Source: Chionoecetes opilio (lineage: Eukaryota > Arthropoda > Malacostraca > Decapoda > Majidae). Taken from it: 64,000 nt of DNA. The notes beneath the pieces were generated by a model. It was not told the DNA's origin and did not search any database. It saw only the letters and a list, made by a program, of their open reading frames with translations. Positions within the stretch are counted from its first letter, which is position 1, and each line of letters begins with the position of its first letter. This document shows, piece by piece, positions 32,444 through 41,977 of the stretch. Location of the stretch: contig JACEEZ010014018.1 of assembly GCA_016584305.1 (NCBI GenBank), positions 152,001 through 216,000 of the forward strand, given 5' to 3'. The position numbers and the translations under genes were made by a program.

Positions 32444-34090
32444 TTAAGCAGTTCCACACATGCACCAAGCATTTGCACATGGCTGGTCAGTCGCACAACC
32501 ACACCTGATCACTTTGAGAACATCCGGAGGTGCAAGAGCAACTCCTTCAGGCACAGTAATTGGTAGCAGTGATTTCGTAGCTTCATCTTTTTCCCAGCCC
32601 AAATCTGTTGGTAGTAGGTGAGGAGGGTTTTTTTCTAATGCTGCCTTCCAGGTGCACACTTGGTAGTGTGCACGCTTCACATTTTCCTCAAACGCTTCAG
32701 ATGTTGGGGGGAGGGATTTCAGCTTTGGTATGCTAGTCACTTTCCTCTTTGATGTCTTGCCTATCCACACCTCATATCTGGTTGAAGACATATTTTCACT
32801 ACTCGCACATCCATAGCATCTTGCAACAATGTGTGTGGCCTCCTGCACTACTTCATCCATTGCCATGTCAGGGTTACCAATTTTCAGAAGTTTGCAGCCT
32901 GATGAAAGCACTTTAACTGCTTTTGCTTTTCCTATTCCCCACATGAAGGCAACCGTATCACATCCTGTAAGAGCGTGAGCTGCAAGGAGCTGACATGCTA
33001 TATCTGCATGTTGCTTTGTGGTTGCTCCAATGTCAATTACAGTCCGCGTCTCGGTAGTACTTTCCATCAGAAGAGTGCAGGTCAATGTGCATATTTGATA
33101 GTAGTGAATCAACAAGATGAACACATCTGTGTCATCACAGATGACCTTGATGCACTTTGAGCCCTGAGTGGCAGCATCTATTACTTGTCTACTTGTCGAG
33201 GAATGATAACATCTGCCTCCTCGTGGGTCGTCTCAAGGTTTTTTCTCTCTATGGTAACCCCTTTGAAGATTTCCACTGGTATTGAAGAGGGTCCAGTAAT
33301 GAGTAGCTTATGTTTTGCTGTTGCTTTATGGGTTTCCCCTCTCCTGCAGTTGCTCACAGATTGTACTATTGATCTGCTTTTTGTTTTCTGTTACCGTCAG
33401 AGCAATGCTTTGAGCTGGCAGTGCAATGGACGGGGTAAGCTTATGACGTGTCCTAGCTTGCTGCACTGCACGTGATGCTCTAGTTGAGGTTTTTGTGCTG
33501 TAATTGTAGTTGCGGTCAAATATGATGTTGACATTACTGTGTTCTAGCTTTAGGAATATGTACGCCAATACATTATTCACAAAGTTTTGTATGGTACCAT
33601 GTTTTGGCCACCGAATTATCCACAGTAGTGCACAGCCATCAATAACAGTTGTCTCAGGAGCTGGCAGGATTCGTGATGATTGCTCTAATCGCAGCTTCTG
33701 CTTCAGGCTGGATTTTTATTTTGTTATCCTCATGTCTCCATTATCTTCAAACATCGATGTTGGCACTGGTGCTAGCTCGTGAGAAAAGAGTTCTTTGAGA
33801 TCAATGTCCCTTGAGCTCATCAATCCCATGACTCTCGAGTAGATAAGGTTAGTATCAAAACAATCTGCTGATCCTAGTTTGATACGTTTCTTGTTGATGG
33901 ACATGGTAACCACCTTGTTTGACAAAGGTTCATGGAAACTTTCTGGCCAGCCTGCTTCAAACTGTTTCATCTGTTCCTTTCCCAAAACCACAGAGTTATC
34001 GACATTAACCGCATCTGGAGCAATTCTTCCCGTCACAATGTTTACAATGCCTTCTGGATGGTCTTCACTGCTGAAAGGATTAGAGCACAT
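32444..34090 (-). pseudogene. XPG/FEN1-like nuclease with C-terminal CXC motif, degraded copy 1
   Basis: N-terminal part from 34090: MCSNPFSSEDHPEGIVNIVT, then SRDIDLKELFSHELAPVPTS, the counterpart of 'ARDLDLQDVLAYPLGPIPWA' in the copy at 49601-51226. The middle is broken by stops and frameshifts and has DDTDVFILLIHY (acidic strand), then AAHALTGCDTVAFMWGIGKA (TGCD motif). The end is GCATDQPCANAWCMCGTA, a CXC-type cysteine cluster. I infer an XPG-family nuclease fold from the order VFD / EEAD / DTD / TGCD in the better copy. No host role is implied, because it sits inside an inverted-repeat transposon. Confidence 0.7.
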
Positions 34091-34611
34091 TTCAAGTTTA
34101 TGTCAGATATTCTCTCTGTCCTTTGCATACGATGCAATCTGGCCAGGCATCTCTTCTTTGTGGATCATTGCTTGTCTCGCTCCCTGTTCATTTCTCATTT
34201 CATCAATGTCACTTTTTTATTTTTAAACAATTTTAGTGTTTTTCATATTTGTGACGGCCATTTTGGCAGCCATCTTGTATTTGCATGCATCGTATGCCTT
34301 TGGGACATATACCATCATATTCCTTTGGTGCCAAAACCTATAAATAGATCTAAAAAGTATGTTTTTAAGTGAATAAATAATGAAGTTTTGATTATTTTGT
34401 GTTTTTTCAAGTTTTCGGCAGAAAAATTTTGAATATTTCAAATTCTCCAAGCCTGCCTGAGTGGCATGACCAAGATTCTGAATAAGTAGGTCACAAAGTA
34501 TCATAAGCAACAAAAAAACTTTGGGTGGACTTGGTGGACATTGGTGGACTCCAATGCACGGTTCATCACCCCTACTGCAAGACTAGTCATAACATTCTAC
34601 TTTAACACATA

Positions 34612-37103
34612 CCGTATTTGCCGGCACATAAGACGCAGTTTTTTCCCTTAAAAAGGAATGCAAAGTTCACCCTGCGTCTAATGCGGCCATATTAGCGTAT
34701 GAGAGGTCGGGCAGAGAATACAGAACAGCCGGTGGTGTATTACTAAAGGGGTCTGGAGTTATCTGTGTTGAGCAGTAGTCCACTGAGCACAAATTTGTAA
34801 CTGTGTTATCAACAGTAATGCATAATACGTACTAAGAAAAGGTTGGAGTTTAAGAGAAAACAAGAGCTGGGGCAACAAGATAGCGATTGTTGCTGCCAAG
34901 ATGGCCGTGTCAGATGTAAACATCATCCACCCCCCGCTGCTGTTCTCCATTGTAAAACGTCTGATATCTCAGGTCTGCCGCTTCACCTGGGATACTTCAC
35001 TCGACGACACCCTCCGCGCACCCACCATGGGTCATTACCGCTCAGACTCCTCCTCGCACCCATGGAAAAGACAAACATCCCGCATATTAGATGTAGTTTT
35101 AACCCGCATTCGACTCGGGCCACACAAGTTGACACAACAGTTGGAAGGAGATGATAGAAGGGAGGCAGAAAATGGTGATGAAATTTTCGCTGGACTGAAT
35201 ATTGTCGATAAATGGAATAGTGAAACAAAGAGCGTGTTAAAGTTTCATTTGAAGGAGTGTGAGCGGTGAGAGGGAGGTGTAGTATCTTGGGGATTCTTTT
35301 TATACACACAAGGATGGAGAAAGGGCGTCGTGGCTTTGTTGTTTATTTGACAGTGAGTCATTGTACAACGTGGGGACAAGAGGTGCGTGGCGTGTGTGTC
35401 TATGTGTGTCCTGTGGCTGATTGAATTACCTGGCTGGTGTTACATTTGTGTCGGCGAGGACAAGTCAGGTCAGCGTCAGGTCACCCTCTCTCTAATCCTG
35501 GTCCCAGACAGGGGGATGGCCTAAGCCGATGCAGGTGTGTGTGTGTGTGTGTGTTGGCCCCGCTACAGTGGTAAGCAAGGTGAGATAGGAGACAGCATAG
35601 GCCTTTGTACCACCTCGACCCCTCAATCGTCACCCCTGTACCTCTACGGATAAGGAAACTGTATGAAAGAGTGCTAGTAAAAAGGCTGCAACGGTAGATG
35701 TAGACGGGACAAAAATCTTCCACACGGTACACCAAGACCAAGACCCATCACGGCGCCACACCGTCCGCCTCAAGGCCGAATCACACCATACCATCATGGT
35801 GACACGGCACCGTCTCATCAAATACGTAAGAATATTCTACATTCAAACAAATAGGCGTGTTACACTAAACGGTGCGCCGCCGTCACGGCTCCAATACATC
35901 ACCGTCCTGTCATGTAACGGTTTCTGCTGGGGAAGAATATTTTTTACGTAATGAGACTGTGCCGTGCTGATAATTATCGTTTTCTCAAGGCTGTATGTAC
36001 CCAAAACAGTGTCTTTTAGAGTTCAACTCCTCTTCTTCATCCTACAGAAGTGCTATTTATGCAAATTTCTTCAACCATAGCCTCTGAGTCACCATGCCAT
36101 GTCTGCTTAGAGGGTGAGCAGGAACTGCCAAAAATGACGGAGCCGTGACGAATAGTGTGAATACAAGGCACGGCTGAGGGAACGCTGACGTGACTTCAGA
36201 GTGTGAACCAGCCTTCACCTACAGGTACCTTTCTGAAGAAGACTAATCAACCCTCGCGACTGTGATAGATTCATAGGTGTAAACCAGGGCAAATATCGTC
36301 GATCCCAACAACGGTGCCCTTCAACAATTACAACAATAACAACAAGGTAGAGATAGTTACCTTACAATGTTACCTAAATATCTTCGTGAATTTTTTTTAT
36401 TGGACAACCACCAATTTCGAGGCCGAAACTTAGTCCTCCTGAATAGTTTTGATGTGTTTTGAATTAATCTGGCTCTCATTTTTGTCGGACATCAATGTTT
36501 GTTTACATGTGTGTGTGATGGGGGGGGGGCAACCTGCCCCTCCATTCAATTTTTAGTGTAATTCCATTATTATTCAATTGCGCCATGGGAAATGGGGCTC
36601 AAAATACTCAGAATGAAAAAAGCTACACGATAATGTAGGTAAGAATCCTAGGACTTTTGAAAGCCCACTACCAAAATAATACCAATATTGATACTGCAAA
36701 TTTCCCACAAAGTCTAAACACATAGCAGAAAAGCAACAAAGGCATACTTACAACATTAAATCTAAGCTATATGTCATAGGTAGCAAATTATTAGAATATC
36801 AATTCGTAGGGGCATCCTGCAATATATTATGACCGATTTTGGTTACAGTCATTCCCTTGACATTTTAGCTAGTATAATTTTTCATTCACATTCACTGCAC
36901 TGTGAATATTGTACTATGTAGGTACATGCTCATAATCATTTGCTTTCCCCTACAAATCCTTTTTTTTTTTTAATAACTTATGATAAATTTACGAATTTAT
37001 TTTTTCCCTCACAAACACCAATATTGTTTTTCTTCTCAAAACCTCCTTGTAAAATAGGGGTGCGTCTTATGCGGAGATGCGTCTTATGCGCCGGCAAATA
37101 CGG
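34612..37103. mobile_element. Family D TA-target element, full length (2492 bp)
   Basis: Ends CCGTATTTGCCGGCACATAA and the inverted ...TGCGCCGGCAAATACGG, with TA each side (34610-34611; 37104-37105). The ends contain repeated GCGTCTTATGCG. The interior holds a LINE zinc-knuckle region split in two (34925-35150 and 36210-36350), a GT run (35533-35552) and the 'TTTTGTCGGA... CATTATTATTCAATTGCGCC' block seen in other copies. No transposase. Confidence 0.85.
34925..35269 (+). pseudogene. LINE fragment captured in family D
   Basis: The frame from 34901 reads LISQVCRFTWDTSLDDTLRA, PTMGHYRSDSSSHPW, RILDVVLTRIRLGPHKLT. This is the same LINE protein region as 55565-55760 but before the zinc knuckle. 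The frame then goes into QLEGDDRREAENGDEIFAGL, unrelated sequence. The LINE end resumes at 36210-36350 (TTTCTGAAGAAGACTAATCA, ... CAACAATTACAACAATAACA), so the zinc-knuckle part was lost or replaced here. Confidence 0.65.
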
Positions 37104-37287
37104 TATATTTTCAATAATGAATACAGGTTTACAGGCTGGGAGTGAAAGGAATCACAAAAAATTGGTGTATGAAAAAATACTTTGTTTATATACCAGACTG
37201 ACATACCCATTCAAAGAAGTTGCCAAGACACTGCATAGAGACACAAAATCACAAGCTTTCCCACACATCTCTGTTTCTCGGCTTTAA

Positions 37288-38266
37288 GGGGGGCGGCTGG
37301 TCAAAAATTGGAAAAAAACGAAAAATGTAATAAAATTCCTGGAGCTGCGTACGGCAATCAACAGTCTGAATGTGGAGTATTTCATCAAAATTCGGTTTAG
37401 TTTCGTAATTATGGAAAAATTACCCCCCCCCCCATGGCTGGTCAAAAATTGGAAAAAAAACGAAAAATGTAATAAAATTCCTGGAGCTGCGTACGGCAAT
37501 CAACAGTCTGAATGTGGAGTATTTCATCAAAATTCGTTTAGTTTCGTAATTATGGGGATTAACACCCCCACCCCTCATGGGGGGGACCAGGAGCCTGAAG
37601 ACAGAGGATTATTTGCCTGGGCATCAACATATATGATTCAATAAGAAGAAATATTATTCTATATGTTATAAATACTCAAGACTTCAAAATAAATACAAAG
37701 ACCATGATATCACCTACTTATGGATCATAATATAGGAGTTCAAAGTCAACGAAAACTTTAGCGGCCCATATCTCAAAACGCAAGTTTTCAACCTTCAAAC
37801 TGAAACTACTCCTTCATTTTTTTTAATATTTCAATGAAAATTCATATGTAACATGCCTAAACCTGCTTGATTGCTTCTATAGAGTTTTTATCGATAACTG
37901 TAAGGGTTGAATTTTAACAATTATTTTTCCTCTTTCGATGGTTCACGCCAGAGCTGAAAATTAAAAAAATTCATATTCTGCAGACAAGTGATTTTCACTA
38001 CGATTTCTCTCTATAGGGTTGAAGGTCTGAACAAGGTCCTTGTACCATATTAATTTCATTCCTGTTGAGCAATTATTATAGAAGTAGAAGCCATTTGAAT
38101 TTTTCGTATATTTTCCGAACGGGGTGAAAGGGAAGAAAATGAAACGGTCGCAGAATGGATTTATTGAGCTAGAATTCATGTATATGGTTTCCCTAACTCC
38201 TGGTGTATATATTATAGCAATAACCCAATAAATAAAGATTTTTTTTTTTTTTATCAGCCGCCCCCC
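37288..38266. mobile_element. TTAA-type MITE with GGGGGGCGGCTG ends
   Basis: Left TTAA then GGGGGGCGGCTG; right CAGCCGCCCCCC then TTAG (one change from TTAA). The left part has a tandem duplication of about 145 bp (37291-37434 and 37435-37580). Otherwise AT-rich and non-coding. Confidence 0.7.
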
Positions 38267-38413
38267 TTAGGAGATGAGGACCGATCATTACTCCACCACA
38301 CTGCATGGAGGTCAGTCACACATATCTTTCTGGCCAGCAAAAATGACTGCTTAAGGAAGGAAAAACTAAAAGTTCATGTAATCAAAAGTAAAGAAAAAGT
38401 TTTGGTATTATTC

Positions 38414-38803
38414 CAGTTTGACACCGAATTCACTTTGGTGGACGAAACTATTTTTTTCTGGAGAGTTTTGATGTGTTTTGAATTAATATACTAACCGTTT
38501 CTGTCGCTAATCACTTTTTTTTTCTTTTTTTGGGGGGTAAAGATTAGGTTAGGTTAGGTTAGGTATAGGTTATGTTAGGTAAAGGTTAGGTTAGGTATAG
38601 GTTATGTTAGGTAAAGGTTAGGTTAGGTATAGGTTCGGTTATGTTGAATTTTGTTTTTCAATCATTTTTTGTCGCAAATCACTTAGAAAAAAAAGTTATT
38701 TGCGACAGAAACGGTTAGACGATTGATTCAAAACACATCAAAACTCATCAGAAAAAAATAGTTTGGTCCGCCAAAGTGAGTTCGGTGTCAAACTGGAAAT
38801 TTA
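38414..38803. mobile_element. Inverted-repeat MITE with TTAGG-like core
   Basis: CCAGTTTGACACCGAATTCA ... and TGAGTTCGGTGTCAAACTGG are the outer ends of arms of about 110 bp. The loop has repeated TTAGGTTAGG and GTATAGGTTATGTTAGG units. Non-coding. Confidence 0.8.
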
Positions 38804-39254
38804 TCAACGTTTTTTTGATAATAGGGATTAAGGTAATATTTTTTTTGGTATATGCAGAGTAGGAGCCACTTGCAAGAAACACTTATGTAAAGATATATTA
38901 GCATATTCCATTAAAAAAAATAAGTCTGAGAGTATTTAGGATAATGTGTATGATTCCACTAAGCACTGTCATTATAAAGCTAATAATACAAGGGAAATTA
39001 ACCTAACCTTGACTCCCAACAATGCTAACTAACAAATTTATTTGACCTAAATTAACCTCCTAACCAGATAGCAAGGTCTTTTCAAAAACTAATAATTTGT
39101 GATACAAATGCTATAGAGTAGACTGCAAATTATTTGATCAGGAATAAGAATGTATATAAAGCTCCAAATATTTTAAGTGATTTATGGACAAATGCACCAA
39201 TAAACTCCATTTATTTTTCCAGCTAAAAATGGACGAAGTCTGTGTGGTTATTAT
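38804..39254. other. Intronic spacer, nothing recognised
   Basis: AT-rich; no frame or repeat end. Confidence 0.5.
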
Positions 39255-39456
39255 CTGAGACACTGACTAGTTTTTCCTTGCCTAAAATTAGTGGGGGGTT
39301 TTCAGATGAAAGTACAGTATCTATATTTTCCGGAAACCCAATAAAAGTTTTTTTGTCCATCACCAAATCCTTAAGTTGCTGTTTCCATTGATAACATTGT
39401 ATCTCCATCAGAAAAAGCACTAAAACTTGGCCAGGAAATAATAGTCAGTGTCTCAG
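39255..39456. mobile_element. Small inverted-repeat MITE (~200 bp)
   Basis: CTGAGACACTGACTAGTTTT at the left and TAGTCAGTGTCTCAG at the right. A lone related end occurs at about 61737-61772 (GCCAGGAAAAATTAGTTAGT). Confidence 0.6.
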
Positions 39457-39641
39457 AAACCAGAGAAGTGACAGAATTGTATGAAAACAAGTGCGCCCCG
39501 CCCCACCCCGCATTCGCCAGCCTGCCCGCCAGCTGCCGAGTGTTCCGCTTGCCTCGCCCTGCTGCCTCCTGGAAGGATTATTATCCTAACCGAACCTAAC
39601 CTAACCTCTTAACGGGGGGGTTCCGACCCCCTGGCCAGATT

Positions 39642-39873
39642 ATGAACGAAAATACGGCTAAGGATTTAGCTGAGCAGGCAACAGCCATGTTTGTGCAGAT
39701 GCCAACATTATATATGTGTGAAAAAGGTTTCTCAAGCATAAATTTAATCAAGGCAAAGAAAAGGAATGCCATTCCGAATTTTGGATCCTATCATGCGGGT
39801 TGCACTTGAAAATCATCTGATGCCTCGATTTAAGCTGATAGCAGACAAATTGCAACAGCAGTCAGGCCACTGA
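39642..39873 (+). pseudogene. ZBED-type hAT transposase C-terminus
   Basis: The first frame has LAEQATAMFVQMPTLYMCEK then GFSSINLIKAKKRNAI; after a frameshift, RVALENHLMPRFKLIADKLQ and a stop. This matches the C-terminal 'YxCExGFS-LxxIKxKKRNRL...LR-AL--xxPRF' region of the ZBED5/FAM200-like hAT group. It is a short dead fragment next to CCTAACC-rich sequence. Confidence 0.7.
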
Positions 39874-40534
39874 TTTTTGTTTCTTGAAGGAAAAGGCTTT
39901 GTTTTCTTGATTACCACATATAACGCATATTATGTGCAATTTTACTCGTTTCATGAAGAAAAATGCATTTGCTCTGGAATTCCTAAGCTATTAGTAGGGT
40001 CTAGAACCTCAATTCCGTGACCATTCTCTGGCTAAGATGTTTTGACAATTGATTTGACTTCTTTGGACCTTTTATAAAAAAAATTAGCCCCCCGGTTCCT
40101 CCAAAAAATCCCGTCATTTTTTTCCAGCGGGCCAAATCCAAGATGGCCATCATGAAAAATTTACTTTTGAACCGGAGCACCTAGATTCATGTATGAACAC
40201 ACTTTTCTGGGTAAATTGACCATGAGGATTCCAATTCTGACATCAATTTGCTGTTTTTACATCATTTTGACCCAAAAATCCAAGATGGCCACAATTCGGT
40301 GGAGCAAAAAACTAAATTTTTTAAGAGTATTGGAAGATATGGGGTTTGGGTCTGCCACTCAGACATTTATACAGTTATAAAATATGTGATAATAAGTAAT
40401 GAAAGAAATTATTGTACACTGAAAATTTTATTTTTGGCAATTAAATGACACCATAACAAAACTAAACCACATAAAAAGTCACCATTTGTCTTTTCGTGTT
40501 ATGCTGCACATTATTATAACATTGAGACACATGA

Positions 40535-41412
40535 TCAGTCCGAATCAGAGCATTCTGAATCATCATCTTCCGATGAGTCCCCCTTCCTCCCTTGTACATC
40601 ATCGTCTTTCCCATCATCATACTCACTCTCATCTTCCTCACTTGCTTCAGCTGGGCTTGGTGCAGGTAGATGCTTTGGAAGAGTAGGTTGAGTGTGGCGG
40701 ACAGGCCGACAGCGACCATCCACCAGTTCCCAGCCATGTCCGATTGGTGAGGGGTGATGTTTCAAGGAGGGATGCCGCACAAGATATGCCAAGTAGTTTG
40801 CACGAAGGCAGTGTTGGCGTAGGCTATCTGCATCTGGAGGGAGACGTATGAATGACTTGTTCTTCATACTCTTCCACTTTTTGGCGCGGGCCTCAGCCAT
40901 GGTCTTACTCTTGTGGTCGCCGTAGATGACATGTCGTGTGAACTCGAAGAGATCCTCTACCACCTCCTCATCAAGGACAAGGCTATCTCCGCACCGTGAG
41001 AGCTGTCGTTGTGCCACAGGACTCTTCATCACCTGGTCATACACCGACTTCTTACCCTTGTCATAAAAGCTTGAGTTGGCATCGCATCCTGTCATACAGT
41101 GCAGCTGCACAATACAGCTGGCCATCTCATCTGTCACCAGGTCACTGCAGATGATTGTCTCCTGCTTTCTCTTGATACAAAGCATGCCAGGCAACTGCTG
41201 TGAGATGAATGCTGCTGCGACATAGGCATCCGTATCAGTGGCATCAATGACATCAGGGCCAGTGTGATTATGATTAAATCATTCAAAATGTCACCGAGCG
41301 GCAACCGTGAGTACACACTGCACTCTCCATACGTCGCCTGCCATGGTGAAATTACTGGCCGCGCTAATTTTTCTAACTTCATCTCACGTCTAAAGGAAGC
41401 TTCAAAAAGCAT
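40535..41412 (-). pseudogene. XPG/FEN1-like nuclease C-terminal half, copy 2
   Basis: Frames join as DATDTDAYVAAAFISQQLPG, then MPGMLCIKRKQETIICSD, LHCMTGCDANSSFYDKGKKS, ANYLAYLVRHPSLKHHPSPI, GHGWELVDGRCRPV and a strongly acidic end (EDESEYDDGKDDD; SSEDDDSECSDSD). The TGCD motif and the 'HxxRANYxxxxxxxxxxxxxxxPxxHGW' module match copy 3. Instead of a CXC motif this copy ends in an acidic tail. The N-terminal half is missing. Confidence 0.7.
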
Positions 41413-41977
41413 ATAGTTATAGAATATTTTGTGCTTAGAATTACATGTTCTTTCACCTGTATCAATATTTGCAGAAACTCGTGTTACACACTGTATACAC
41501 CCTGTGTGTGTATATTTATAGAAAAGTTTTGGTTCGTTCTTACATTTTTCTATTATATTTCTCTCATAGTTACTTTCTTCTTCTCTTCGGATTCTTACAT
41601 ATTCATTTCTAGTTGTTTTGTACTTTTCCCAAAGGTTGATACCTCCTTTTTTCCTCCAACTATTCCATGTTTTTTTTCTTTCTAGTCTTGCTAATTCACA
41701 TTTTTTGTTAAACCATTCATTCTTTTTCTTTTCTCTGATAACTATCCTTGGAACATAACTATTTATTCCTTCTGTGTAAATTCGGATGAACTCATCCCAT
41801 TTTTTCTGGGTACTCCTTGTTGCATGGAAATTACTCCAATCTGTCTCTCCGAAAAATGTTCTTAATCCGTCAAAGTCTGCTTTTCCATAATTGTATCTTC
41901 CTTTCTAGTGTTCTTCTCTTCTCCCCATCATTTACTTCAAATTCAATAAGTACATGGTCACTCTTTCCAAGTGGGCA

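Larger units (their letters stand above)
31142..34575. mobile_element. Long-TIR DNA element carrying an XPG/FEN1-like protein
   Basis: The left arm (31142-31329 and 32025-32165) and right arm (34220-34575) are inverted copies of about 330 bp. They start (C)TAGGGG and contain CGTGCATTGGAGTCCACC, TCTGCCGAAAACTTG, TTTTGGC...CCAAAGGAATATGATGG and CAAGATGGCTGCCAAAATGG. The left arm is interrupted by a TTAA element. Between the arms lies a degraded minus-strand protein (32444-34090). The arms show that this protein type is carried by an inverted-repeat DNA transposon. The target duplication could not be resolved. Confidence 0.75.

Noticed and set aside
34010..34372. Plus-strand Phe/Cys-rich frames
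   Set aside because: Antisense to the XPG-like protein N-terminus and to the long inverted repeat.
38544..38645. True telomere or chromosome end
   Set aside because: The TTAGG-like array is short, imperfect and inside a MITE, with COPS4 continuing on both sides.
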